Of a stretch of 64,000 nt of DNA, positions 25,854 to 33,891 are shown piece by piece. The notes beneath the pieces are model-generated. The model made no database searches, was not told where the DNA came from, and saw only the letters and a list, made by a program, of their open reading frames with translations. The translations under genes and the position numbers were made by a program. Location: assembly GCF_019024325.1 (NCBI RefSeq), contig NZ_JAFNJS010000006.1, positions 329,208 through 393,207 on the forward strand. The letters run 5' to 3'. Source of the stretch: Falsiroseomonas tokyonensis. Its GTDB lineage: Bacteria > Pseudomonadota > Alphaproteobacteria > Acetobacterales > Acetobacteraceae. Position 1 is the stretch's first letter, and each line of letters starts with the position of its first letter.

Positions 25854-26750
25854 ATGCTGCCACCAGGCCTGCGCTGCTTCCTGGCCGTCGCCCAGGCGGG
25901 GTCGATGCGGGAAGCCGCGCAGCGGCTGCGCCTGGCCCAATCCGCCATCAGCCGCCGCATCCAGCAGCTGGAGGAAGACCTCGGCGTGCAGCTGCTGGAA
26001 CGCGGCGCCCGCGGCGTGGCCCTGACGCCCGCCGGGGAGATCCTGCTGCATCATGGGCGGGAGGCGACGCATCTGACGGAGCGGCTGCGCGCGGACCTCG
26101 ATGCGCTGCGCGGCGTGCGCCGCGGCCATGTGGTGCTGCGCCTGGCCGAAAGCTTCGCCGCCAATGGCCTGGCCACCGCACTCTCCGCCTTCCGCAGCGC
26201 CTATCCCGCCGTGACTCTGGATATCGCCGTGGTGGGGTCGGAGGCGATCCTGGCCTCGCTGCATGACCGCACCTGCCATCTCGGCATCGCCTTCAACCCG
26301 CCGGCGGATCCGGAGGTGGAGGTGCTGGCCTCCGCCGCCGAGCCCCTGGCGGTGATGATGGCGCCCGGCCACCGGCTGGCGGATGCGCCCAGCCTGACGC
26401 TGGCGGACCTGGCCGGCATGCCGCTGGTCGCCCCCTCCTATCTCGGCAGTTCCCGCGACCTGTTCGACACCGCCTGCCGCGCCGCGCGGTCGCCGATCCG
26501 GCCGATGCTGGAGACCAATTCGCCACATGTCGCGGCCGCCTTCATCGCCGATGGCAAGGGGGTGGCGGTGATGGTGCCGCGCGTGCTGGCGCTGCACCTG
26601 GCGCAGGGCAAGGTGCGCGCGGTGCCGCTGGCGGATCCGCTGCTGACCGGCGGGCGCATTGCCCTGCTGGCGCGCCGCGGGCGGCGCCTGCCGGCGGCGG
26701 CGGAGGCGCTGTCCGCCAGCCTGGCGCGGGTGCTTGAACAGGCGCGCTGA
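25854..26750 (+). CDS. LysR-family transcriptional regulator
   Basis: A 298-residue regulator. The N-terminal winged helix (LRCFLAVAQAGSMREAAQRL, then LAQSAISRRIQQLEEDLG) is typical, followed by the type 2 periplasmic-binding-like effector domain. The start at 25854 follows a GGAGCGGAGAG stretch. It is transcribed away from the DHCW cupin and aminotransferase genes over a 117-base gap, the usual arrangement for a LysR protein and its target. The stop codon lies inside the left arm of a 170-base inverted-repeat element. Confidence 0.9.
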   Translation: MLPPGLRCFLAVAQAGSMREAAQRLRLAQSAISRRIQQLEEDLGVQLLERGARGVALTPAGEILLHHGREATHLTERLRADLDALRGVRRGHVVLRLAESFAANGLATALSAFRSAYPAVTLDIAVVGSEAILASLHDRTCHLGIAFNPPADPEVEVLASAAEPLAVMMAPGHRLADAPSLTLADLAGMPLVAPSYLGSSRDLFDTACRAARSPIRPMLETNSPHVAAAFIADGKGVAVMVPRVLALHLAQGKVRAVPLADPLLTGGRIALLARRGRRLPAAAEALSASLARVLEQAR

Positions 26751-26916
26751 GAGCCTGACCCAGAAGATCGGCAGGTCGGTCCGGTGCGTCTTTTCCGCCC
26801 TGGCGGCGTCCGACAACTTGCCGATGCAACCAGCATCGGCGGCCTTGCCGTCCTGGCCAGGACGAAAAATTCCATAACCGGCCCTCAGCCGCCGACCCTC
26901 TGGGTCAGGCTCTGAG
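26747..26916. mobile_element. MITE-like element with 18-bp terminal inverted repeats
   Basis: The left end CTGAGAGCCTGACCCAGA (26747-26764) and the right end TCTGGGTCAGGCTCTGAG (26899-26916) are complementary at 17 of 18 positions. The 134 bases between them have no coding potential and lower purine skew than the flanks. The size (170 bp) and ends fit a non-autonomous transposable element. A target-site duplication is not obvious, and the left arm contains the TGA stop of the LysR gene, so insertion may have reset that C terminus. A very long hairpin acting as a terminator is the alternative. Confidence 0.6.
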
Positions 26917-26974
26917 GCCGGGGCGGAGGTCATCGCCCCTTCCCCAGCCGCCCTGCCCTGCCCATCTGTTGTGC

Positions 26975-27238
26975 ATGGCAAGCGGATGGGCGCCGGATGG
27001 CGCGGTTCAGGATCAGATCGACGACACGGTGCGGGACGGCATCCTGCGCGCCCGCGCGCGGATGACGGCCGGGCCGGGCGAGATCCATTGCGTCGAATGT
27101 GGCGAGGAGATCGCGGCGGCCCGGCGTGCCGCCCTGCCGGGCGTGCGCACCTGCATCGCCTGCCAGTCCGCCCGCGACAAGCGCCCCGCCGCCTTCGGCA
27201 TCAACCGCCGCGGCAGCAAGGACAGCCAGCTCAAATAG
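26975..27238 (+). CDS. DksA/TraR-type C4 zinc finger protein (YbiI-like)
   Basis: An 87-residue protein beginning MASGWAPDGAVQDQID, the hallmark start of the YbiI group, followed by a helix and a zinc finger with CVEC and CIAC knuckles (residues 41-44 and 62-65). The C-terminal tail is basic. Compared with DksA it lacks the long coiled coil, so direct action in the RNA polymerase channel is uncertain. ATG 26975 is chosen by homology; no clear ribosome site precedes it. Its end overlaps the end of the convergent glpD by 8 bases. Confidence 0.85.
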   Translation: MASGWAPDGAVQDQIDDTVRDGILRARARMTAGPGEIHCVECGEEIAAARRAALPGVRTCIACQSARDKRPAAFGINRRGSKDSQLK

Positions 27239-28703
27239 CGCTGGCAAAGGCCTCGCGCTGCGCCGCGGTCATATGCAGGCCGAGGCGGGAGCGGCGCCAG
27301 AGGATGTCCTCGGCCGTGCGGGCCCATTCCTCGCGCCGAAGCCAGTCCACCTCGCGCTGGGTCAGGCCGGCGCCGTGGTCCTGGCCGAGATCGGCGATCG
27401 ACCCGGCATCGCCCATCAGCGCCGGCACCTCGCTGCCATAGGCGCGCACCAGCCGGGCGCGCAGCGGCGCGGGCAGCCAGGGGTAGCGGGCGGCGATCTC
27501 CGCCTCATAGCCCGGCAGGTCGCGGCCGCCGAAATCGCCGCCGGGCAGTGCGGCCGTGCCGGTCCAGGCCGGCGCCTCCTGCCCCAACGCGCGGCCGATC
27601 TTCTCCACCGCCTCCTCCGCCAGGCGGCGGTAGGTGGTGATCTTGCCGCCATAGATGCTCAGCAGCGGCGCGCCGGACTCGTCCAGCTTCAGCACATAGT
27701 CGCGGGTGATGGCGGAGGGGTCGTCCGAGCCATCATCATACAGCGGCCGCACCCCGGAATAGGACCAGACGATCTCGGCCGGGGTGACCTGCCGCTTGAA
27801 CTGGCGGCTGACGGCGCCGCAGAGGTATGCGGCCTCCTCCGGCGTGCAATGGGCGGTGGCGGCATCGCCCTCATGCGGCACGTCGGTGGTGCCGACCAGG
27901 GAGAACTTCCCCTGGTAGGGGATGACGAAGACCACGCGGCGGTCGTCGTTCTGCAGGATATAGGCCTGGTCGCCCTCATAGAGCGCCGGCAGCACGATAT
28001 GGCTGCCGCGGATCAGCCGGACGCTGCCCGCCCGCTTCGCATGGGTGCCGTCCTGGGCGGCCATCACCCAGGGGCCGGCGGCATTCACCAGGGCGCGGGC
28101 GCGCAGCGTCTCCTCCGCCCCATCCTCGGCCCGCAGCCGCACCGTCCAACCCGCCGCATCCCGCGCGGCATCGACGAAGCTGGTCCGGGTACGGATGCTG
28201 GCGCCGCGGCGGGCGGCATCCTTGGCGTTCAGCACCACCAGGCGCGAATCCTCGACCCAGCAATCCGAATAGGCGAAGCCATTGGCAATGCTGGGCGAAA
28301 GCGGCGTGCCATAGGGGTGCTTCCGGAAATCCAGCCCCTCCGCCCCCGGCAGGCTGACCCGCCGGGCCAGATGGTCATACAGGAACAGCCCGGCCCGGAT
28401 CAGCCAGCGCGGCCGCATCTCCGCCCGATGCGGCAGCACGAAGCGCATCGGCCAGACGATGTGGGGGGCGATGCGCAGCAGCACCTCGCGCTCGGCCAGT
28501 GCCTCCCGCACCAGGCGGAATTCGTAGTGCTCCAGGTAGCGCAGCCCGCCATGCACCAGCTTGGAGGAGTTGGAGGAGGTGCCGCCCGCCAGGTCCCCGC
28601 GCTCCACCAGGCAGGTCGAGAGCCCCCGCCCCACCGCATCCCGTGCGATGCCCGCGCCATTGATTCCCCCGCCGATCACCAGCAGGTCGAAGGAGTTGGT
28701 CAT
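27231..28703 (-). CDS. glpD: Aerobic glycerol-3-phosphate dehydrogenase
   Basis: A 490-residue FAD enzyme. The N terminus has the dinucleotide-binding LLVIGGGINGAGIARDAVGR, then GGTSSNSSKLVHGGLRYLEH; the active-site region GTTDVPHEG and the C-terminal domain (SGVRPLYDDG, YGGKITTYRRLAEEAV) are all as in GlpD. It oxidises sn-glycerol-3-phosphate to dihydroxyacetone phosphate at the inner face of the membrane, passing electrons to ubiquinone. No glpF, glpK or glpR gene is adjacent, so it stands alone here. The start at 28703 is set by the FAD motif. Confidence 0.95.
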   Translation of the reverse strand: MTNSFDLLVIGGGINGAGIARDAVGRGLSTCLVERGDLAGGTSSNSSKLVHGGLRYLEHYEFRLVREALAEREVLLRIAPHIVWPMRFVLPHRAEMRPRWLIRAGLFLYDHLARRVSLPGAEGLDFRKHPYGTPLSPSIANGFAYSDCWVEDSRLVVLNAKDAARRGASIRTRTSFVDAARDAAGWTVRLRAEDGAEETLRARALVNAAGPWVMAAQDGTHAKRAGSVRLIRGSHIVLPALYEGDQAYILQNDDRRVVFVIPYQGKFSLVGTTDVPHEGDAATAHCTPEEAAYLCGAVSRQFKRQVTPAEIVWSYSGVRPLYDDGSDDPSAITRDYVLKLDESGAPLLSIYGGKITTYRRLAEEAVEKIGRALGQEAPAWTGTAALPGGDFGGRDLPGYEAEIAARYPWLPAPLRARLVRAYGSEVPALMGDAGSIADLGQDHGAGLTQREVDWLRREEWARTAEDILWRRSRLGLHMTAAQREAFASAI

Positions 28704-28753
28704 GGCGCTGTCATGTAAGGCGGCCGGCCGGCTGGCAAGCCCCAGCCGCGCCG

Positions 28754-29614
28754 TTACCGCGCGGCGGCGAGGATCCGCCGGGCGCGGCGCAGGATGGGCT
28801 CGTCCACCATGCGCCCATCCACCTCGAACGACCCGCGGCCCTCAGCCTCCGACGCCTCGGCCGCCGCGATCTGCCGGCGGGCGAGATCCAGCTCCTTCTC
28901 ACTCGGGGAAAAACCCTCGTTGAGGATGGGGATCACCGCGGGGTGGATGCAGCTGCCGCCCGTAAAGCCGGCGCGGCGCGACTTCGCCACCACGTCGCGC
29001 AGCTTCTCCAGGTCGCGGAAATCGGCGATGGAGCCGAGCGTGCCCATCGCTGCCACGCCGGCCTGGGCCGCGGCCACCGCCATGCGGCGCTTGATCGAGA
29101 CCATCACCTCATCGTCCGAGGTGCAGCCGATCTCGGCCGCCAGGTCCTCGGCGCCGACCAGCAGGCCGGCGACGCGGGGCGAGGCCGCGCCGATCTCGGC
29201 CATGCGTTCGATGGCCGAGGCGCTTTCGATCAGCGGCAGCAGCCGGCAGCGCGGCGTGGTGCCTTCCAGCTCATCGACCACCTCGGCGATCAGCCGGACA
29301 TGCCCCGCATCCATCGCCTTGGTCAGCAGAATGCCGTCGGCGCCGCAGGCGATCGCCGCCTCAATGTCGCGCACCGCCATGCGCAGCGGGCGGTTGATGC
29401 GGACCAGCACGGCGGCGGGGCCGGTGCGGCAGGTGGCGACGGCCTCCGCCAGCCCCTCCCGCGCCGCCTGCTTCTGCGCCACGGGCACGCTGTCCTCGAG
29501 GTCGAGGATGATCGCATCGGCGCCGGAGCCCGGGGCCTTGGCGACGAAGCGCGGCACATTGGCCGGGACATAGAGCATGGAGCGCCAGGTGGCGGCGCGC
29601 GGGGTGAAGGTCAT
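28754..29614 (-). CDS. HpcH/HpaI-CitE family CoA lyase (citramalyl-CoA/malyl-CoA lyase-like)
   Basis: A 286-residue TIM-barrel protein. It shows RSMLYVPANVPRFVAKAPGS, DAIILDLEDSVPVAQK (metal-binding acidic cluster), LVRINRPLRM with the conserved arginine, and LLPLIESASAI with the catalytic-site glutamate. These CitE-like lyases cleave 3-hydroxyacyl-CoA thioesters such as (S)-citramalyl-CoA or malyl-CoA. With the CaiB and MaoC-like genes upstream it would complete the order activation, hydration, cleavage. It lies 16 bases after Bug receptor 4 and ends the operon. Confidence 0.85.
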   Translation of the reverse strand: MTFTPRAATWRSMLYVPANVPRFVAKAPGSGADAIILDLEDSVPVAQKQAAREGLAEAVATCRTGPAAVLVRINRPLRMAVRDIEAAIACGADGILLTKAMDAGHVRLIAEVVDELEGTTPRCRLLPLIESASAIERMAEIGAASPRVAGLLVGAEDLAAEIGCTSDDEVMVSIKRRMAVAAAQAGVAAMGTLGSIADFRDLEKLRDVVAKSRRAGFTGGSCIHPAVIPILNEGFSPSEKELDLARRQIAAAEASEAEGRGSFEVDGRMVDEPILRRARRILAAAR

Positions 29615-29630
29615 GGTCGGTCCACTCGTC

Positions 29631-30596
29631 TCAGTTCGCGGTCACGCCGGCGGCGCGGATCAGCTCGCTCCAGCGCGAGACCTCGCTGCGGATCAGCTGG
29701 CCGAAGGCTTCCGGCGTCATCGGCAGCGGCTCCGCGCCATCCTGCCGCAGCCGGGCGGAGACATCGGCCGTGTTCAGGCTGGCATTGATCTCGGTGTTCA
29801 GCCGGGCGATCACCGCCGGCGGCGTGCCGGTCGGCGCGGCGATGCCGTACCAGGGCACCGCATCGAAGCCCGGCGCCACCGTCTCCGCCGCCGTCGGCAG
29901 CTCCGGCAGGCTCGGGACCCGCTGGGCGGAGGAGACTCCGAGCGCCCGTAGCAGGCCCTGGCGCGCCAGCGGCATGACGGTGGGGGCGCCGCCCCAGGTC
30001 AGGTCCACATGTCCCGCCACCAGGTCGTTCAGCGCCGGGCCGAGGCCGCGATAGGGCACATGCTCCATGTCCAGCTTCGTCGCATGCAGGAAGGCCAGCA
30101 TCACCGTATGGCCCGCGCTGCCATTGCCGGCGGTGCAGTATCGCAGGCGTCCGGGATTGGCCTTGGCAAAGGCCACCAGGCTCGGCAGGTCCTGGTAGGG
30201 ACGCTGGGGATTCACCACCAGGACATTCGGCGTGGTGGCGATCATCGCCACCGGGGCGAAATCCCGCACCGGGCTGTAGGTGAGGTTCGGATACATGGCG
30301 ACATTCACCGCCAGCGTGCCGATATGGCCCAGCAGCAGCGTATAGCCATCGGGCGCGGAGCGGGCCACGGCCTCGGAGCCGATGGTGCCACCGGCGCCGC
30401 CGCGATTCTCCACCACCACGGCCTGGCCGAGGCGGGGCGAGAGCTGGTCGGCCATGGCGCGGCCCAGCGTGTCATTCGCCGCCCCCGGCGGGAAGGGCAC
30501 GACCAGGCGGATCGGACGGCTGGGCCAGGCGCCCTGGGCCAAAGCGGGGCTGGCGAGCGTGGCCGCGGTGGCGGCCAGCAGGTGTCGGCGCTTCAT
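29631..30596 (-). CDS. Bug/TctC-family periplasmic receptor (4), in CoA-catabolic operon
   Basis: A 321-residue protein. The leader KRRHLLAATAATLASPALAQ is followed by GAWPSRPIRLVVPFPPG. Conserved VENRGGAGGTIGSEAVARSA, GNGSAGHTVMLAF and HVPYRGLGPALNDLVAGHV are seen. The start overlaps the CaiB stop (ATGA, 30593-30596). Being inside the operon, it probably binds the dicarboxylate that CaiB activates. Confidence 0.9.
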   Translation of the reverse strand: MKRRHLLAATAATLASPALAQGAWPSRPIRLVVPFPPGAANDTLGRAMADQLSPRLGQAVVVENRGGAGGTIGSEAVARSAPDGYTLLLGHIGTLAVNVAMYPNLTYSPVRDFAPVAMIATTPNVLVVNPQRPYQDLPSLVAFAKANPGRLRYCTAGNGSAGHTVMLAFLHATKLDMEHVPYRGLGPALNDLVAGHVDLTWGGAPTVMPLARQGLLRALGVSSAQRVPSLPELPTAAETVAPGFDAVPWYGIAAPTGTPPAVIARLNTEINASLNTADVSARLRQDGAEPLPMTPEAFGQLIRSEVSRWSELIRAAGVTAN

Positions 30597-31789
30597 GCCG
30601 CGTCCCCCATCAGCCGCGCGCGGTCCTCGGCGCCATAGCCGATTTCGGCGAGAATCTCGGCAGTCTGCGCGCCCTGGCGTGGCGCGCGGCGCGATTCCGG
30701 CAGGCCGGAGCCCGCGAAGCGATTGGCGTGTCGCAATCCCAGCATGTGTTCCTCCCCTTCTTCTTGTGTGAGCACGCCGGAGCCGCGCAGCTGCGGATCC
30801 TCCAGCAGGGTTTCGAGCCGATGATAGGGCATGGCCGGCACGTCGTGGCGGCGCAGCAGTTCCACCCATTCCGCCGTGGTCTTCGCGCGCAAGGATTCGG
30901 CGCGCAGCGCAAAATACTCGGCGACATTGGCCAGCCGCGCGGAGACGTTGCGGAAGCGCGGATCCTCCATCAGCTCCGGCCGGCCGATCGCCGTGAAGAA
31001 GCCGCGCGCCTGCGGGTCCGTATTGGCGGAGACGCAGATATAGCCGTCCTTCGTCGGCATCGGCCGCGCATCGGGCGTCATGATGCGCGGATCGCCGAAA
31101 CTGCCCTGCGGGTCGAAGGTGCGCTGGCCGAGATGTTCGGAGAGCACGAAGGCCGCCGCATTCTCGAACATCGGCACCTCGATCGCCTGGCCCTCGCCCG
31201 TGCTGGCGCGGGCCACCAGTGCGGCGCAGATCGCCTGGGCGGCGATGATGCCGACGATATGGTCCGTGAGGACAAAGGGCGCAAAACGTGGCTCGCCCAG
31301 CACCGTCTCCAGGCAGGCGGCGACGCCGGACAGGCCCTGGATGATGGTGTCGTAGGCCGGTGCGCCGTCATAGGGGCCGCCCGTCGCGAAGCCCGCGATG
31401 GTGCAATGGACCATGCGGGGATTCAGCGCCAGCAGCGCCTCTGCCGTCAGGCCGAGGGCCTTCAGGGCGCGCGGCCGCATATTGCTGACGAAGACATCGC
31501 TCGTCTCCGCCAGGCGCTGGATCACCTCCCGCCCCTCCTCGGATTTCAGGTCCAGAACGATGGACCGCTTGTTGCGGTTGAAGTGCATGAACTTGGGCGA
31601 CATGCCCGGCGCATCGGCCGGCGCCTTGCCGCCCAGCTTGCGCATCAGGTCGCCCTCCGGCGGCTCCACCTTGATGACATCGGCGCCCTGCTCGGCCAGC
31701 AGCAGAGTCGACATCGGGCCGACGATGACGCCGGTGCAGTCCAGCACGCGGATGCCGGCGAGCGGCCCGCGCTTCGAGGTGTCGCTCAT
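30593..31789 (-). CDS. CaiB/BaiF family III CoA transferase
   Basis: A 398-residue protein with the family's N-terminal GIRVLDCTGVIVGPMSTLLL and ADVIKVEPPEGDLMRKLGG, the central SDVFVSNMRPRALKALGL and the AYDTIIQGLSGVAACLE region that includes the active-site aspartate candidate. Family III enzymes move CoA between carboxylic acids through aspartyl-CoA. In this operon the acid could be itaconate, mesaconate or a related C5 compound, with succinyl-CoA as donor (inference). The upstream 145 bases to the MaoC gene hold repeat copy B. The start 31789 is an ATG. Confidence 0.9.
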   Translation of the reverse strand: MSDTSKRGPLAGIRVLDCTGVIVGPMSTLLLAEQGADVIKVEPPEGDLMRKLGGKAPADAPGMSPKFMHFNRNKRSIVLDLKSEEGREVIQRLAETSDVFVSNMRPRALKALGLTAEALLALNPRMVHCTIAGFATGGPYDGAPAYDTIIQGLSGVAACLETVLGEPRFAPFVLTDHIVGIIAAQAICAALVARASTGEGQAIEVPMFENAAAFVLSEHLGQRTFDPQGSFGDPRIMTPDARPMPTKDGYICVSANTDPQARGFFTAIGRPELMEDPRFRNVSARLANVAEYFALRAESLRAKTTAEWVELLRRHDVPAMPYHRLETLLEDPQLRGSGVLTQEEGEEHMLGLRHANRFAGSGLPESRRAPRQGAQTAEILAEIGYGAEDRARLMGDAA

Positions 31790-31796
31790 AGCCGGC

Positions 31797-31916
31797 GCAC
31801 GAAGGTTTCACCTTCGTGCCCCTCAGACGCCGGGCGCCGCGCATCCGCGCGGCTTGGCTTCGCGGCACTTGCCGCGGCGCGCATTCGCGCGCTCGGCCCT
31901 TCGGGCCGCAGGTCGT
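31797..31916 (-). repeat. Structured hairpin repeat, copy B, with an extra hairpin
   Basis: Four hairpins in the same order as copy A: GCCGCGC/GCGCGGC (31836-31853), CGCGGC/GCCGCG (31861-31876), GCGCG/CGCGC (31877-31890) and CGGCCC/GGGCCG (31894-31908), with linkers CGCCGGGCG, CTTGGCT, CTCGG and GCAGGTCGT. On the CaiB side there is an additional perfect 10-bp hairpin, GCACGAAGGT/ACCTTCGTGC (31797-31819), which lies 8 bases upstream of the CaiB start on the mRNA. It lies between the MaoC-like and CaiB genes of one operon. Confidence 0.8.
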
Positions 31917-31934
31917 AGCGTCGAGCTTTCGGTT

Positions 31935-32819
31935 TCACACCATCTCGCCCGGCTCGGCGGCGGCTTCGGCCTGGGCCACGATCTTGCCCTGCTCGTTCAG
32001 CGCCCAGAGGCGCAGCGAGCCGTCCTCCTCCCGCTTGCAGCGCAGCTCGCCCACGCGGTTGACGAAGAAGGGATTCACGTTGCGCACCGAGAAGCAGCCG
32101 AGCCTGCCGCCGGGCAGGTTGCGCCGCGCCATCTCATGCAGGAACAGCGCATGCAGCCCGCCATTCACGACCAGGCCGGGATAGCCTTCCTCCTGCGTCG
32201 TATAGGGCTGGTCGTAATGGATGCGGTGGCCGTTATAGGTCAGCGCGGAATAGCGGAAGAGATGTGTCGTCTCCGGCGCATAGACCTGGGTTTCGTCCGG
32301 CGCGGGCAGTTCCACGGGCGCCTCGGCCTTGGGCGGCGCGCCGGCGCCGGGCTTGGCTTCCTCGCGATAGACGATGTCCTGCACCTCGGTCAGCACCGGC
32401 TTGCCGTCCATCTCCACCACATGGTCGACCCGGACAAAGATCATCTCCCCCGTGCGGCCGGTCTTCGGCGTGATGGCGCCTATGGTGGAGGTGCGGCGGA
32501 TCTCCGCGCCGATGGTGATTGGCACCAGGTAGCGCAGCCGGCGGCCGGCGAACATGCGGCGCGGCAGCGGGACCGGCGGCAGGAAATCGCCCTTCTTCGG
32601 ATGGCCGTCCGGGCCGAGCTGCGACTGCCGCGCGATGGGCGCGAAGAAGACGGAATGCCAGCCCTCCGGCAGCGCATCGCCGCGGCGGTAGGCCAGCGGG
32701 TCCTGGTCCAGCAGCGCGGCCATGCGGCGGATGATGGGCAGCGCCACCTCATCCTCCAGCACTTCCTGGCGGCCGATCCAGCCGGCCATGCCGCCGGCAT
32801 CCATCTGCGTATCGGGCAT
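31935..32819 (-). CDS. MaoC-like dehydratase/hydratase with FAS1-like N-terminal domain
   Basis: A 294-residue double hot-dog protein. The N-terminal FAS1_DH-like half holds the conserved GWHSVFFAPIARQSQLGPDG and RRMFAGRRLRYLVPITIG. The C-terminal MaoC half shows LFRYSALTYNGHRIHYDQPY, where the N-H-x-I-H-x-D residues are the usual catalytic site. It resembles mesaconyl-C4-CoA or itaconyl-CoA hydratases. The start at 32819 follows a GGAGGAA ribosome site. It is the first gene of the operon with CaiB, Bug receptor 4 and CitE, and faces a divergent LysR regulator. Confidence 0.85.
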   Translation of the reverse strand: MPDTQMDAGGMAGWIGRQEVLEDEVALPIIRRMAALLDQDPLAYRRGDALPEGWHSVFFAPIARQSQLGPDGHPKKGDFLPPVPLPRRMFAGRRLRYLVPITIGAEIRRTSTIGAITPKTGRTGEMIFVRVDHVVEMDGKPVLTEVQDIVYREEAKPGAGAPPKAEAPVELPAPDETQVYAPETTHLFRYSALTYNGHRIHYDQPYTTQEEGYPGLVVNGGLHALFLHEMARRNLPGGRLGCFSVRNVNPFFVNRVGELRCKREEDGSLRLWALNEQGKIVAQAEAAAEPGEMV

Positions 32820-32888
32820 ATTGCTTCCTCCGTGGCCCCGACTCTCGCGCCGCGCGCACGCCGCGTCCAATGCAATATAGTGACCGCG

Positions 32889-32907
32889 TGATGCGCCCGG
32901 TGCATCA
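32889..32907. promoter_or_regulatory. LysR-type operator candidate (T-N11-A)
   Basis: The dyad TGATGC-N7-GCATCA contains the T-N11-A pattern of LysR-type regulator sites. It lies 8 bases upstream of the LysR start and 69 bases from the MaoC-like gene start, in the 96-base divergent promoter region. Confidence 0.6.
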
Positions 32908-32915
32908 TCCCGGCC

Positions 32916-33860
32916 ATGTATCTGGACCTGCCGGGCCTCGAGGCCTTCATCGCGGTGGCCGAGCTCGGCTCCTTCCGCCGCGCCGCCAGCCGCCTCGGCC
33001 TCAGCCAGCCGGCCCTCACCCGCCGCGTGCAGCGGCTGGAGGGCGCGACGGGGGCGGAGCTGCTGGACCGCCGCGCCCAGCCCATCCGCCTGACCGCCGC
33101 CGGCACCGCCCTGCTGCCGGAGGCGCAGGAGGCGATCGCCCGGCTGCGGGAGGCGATGCGCCGCGCGGTGGATCCCGACCGCGGCCAGCGCATCGAGATC
33201 GGCTGCCTGCCGACGCTGGCGGTGCGCCACCTGGGCCCGGTGCTGGCCGCCCATGGCCGCGAATGGCCGATGTCGGAAGTGGTGGTGCATGAAAGCTCCG
33301 CCACCGAGATCCGCGCCATGCTGGACGCCAACCGGGTGGATTTCGCCCTCGCCGCCATCGGCGCCGAGCGCTGGACCGTGGAGCGCCAGCCGCTGTTCGA
33401 CGAACCCTTCTTCCTGGTGCTGCCGCTGGATCACCGGCTGGCGGGCGGCAAGTCCGTCGCCTGGGCGGAGCTGCGCGACGAGCGGATGGTCGCGACCCAT
33501 GCCATCAGCGAGAACCGCCGCCTGGTGGATGCGGCGCTGGACCAGGCGCGCATCCATACCAGCTGGCGGATCGAGGTGCGGCACCTGGCCACCGCGGTTG
33601 CCATGGTGGCGGCCGGCGCCGGCGTGGTCGCCCTGCCCGCCTCCGCCATCCCGGACCCGCTGCCGCCGGGCGTGGTGACGCTGCGGCTGGTGCGCCCGGC
33701 GCTGACCCGCCGCATCGGCCTGCTGAGCCCGCGCGAGCGCCAGCTTTCGCCTGCCGCGCGCAGCCTGATGGCGGCGATCACCGCCGCCCTGCGCCAGGTG
33801 CGGGAGGCCGCGCCGCCCCGCGCGCCGAGGGGTTTACGCAAGCCGGCGGCGCCCCGATAA
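32916..33860 (+). CDS. LysR-family transcriptional regulator, divergent from the CoA operon
   Basis: A 314-residue protein with the N-terminal helix-turn-helix (FIAVAELGSFRRAASRLGLS, QPALTRRVQRLEGATGAELL) and the effector domain (GCLPTLAVRHLGPVLAAHG onward). It most likely controls the MaoC-CaiB-Bug-CitE operon in response to the imported acid or its CoA ester (inference from the divergent layout and the dyad between them). The aldolase gene begins 31 bases after its stop on the same strand and may be co-transcribed. Confidence 0.9.
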   Translation: MYLDLPGLEAFIAVAELGSFRRAASRLGLSQPALTRRVQRLEGATGAELLDRRAQPIRLTAAGTALLPEAQEAIARLREAMRRAVDPDRGQRIEIGCLPTLAVRHLGPVLAAHGREWPMSEVVVHESSATEIRAMLDANRVDFALAAIGAERWTVERQPLFDEPFFLVLPLDHRLAGGKSVAWAELRDERMVATHAISENRRLVDAALDQARIHTSWRIEVRHLATAVAMVAAGAGVVALPASAIPDPLPPGVVTLRLVRPALTRRIGLLSPRERQLSPAARSLMAAITAALRQVREAAPPRAPRGLRKPAAPR

Positions 33861-33891
33861 GGGCCGCCGCACTGCCGGGGAAGACCTTTCC

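Noticed and set aside
26747..26916. Simple transcription terminator of the LysR gene
   Set aside because: The arms are 134 bases apart with no T-run; a MITE-like element explains the structure better, though it is not proven.
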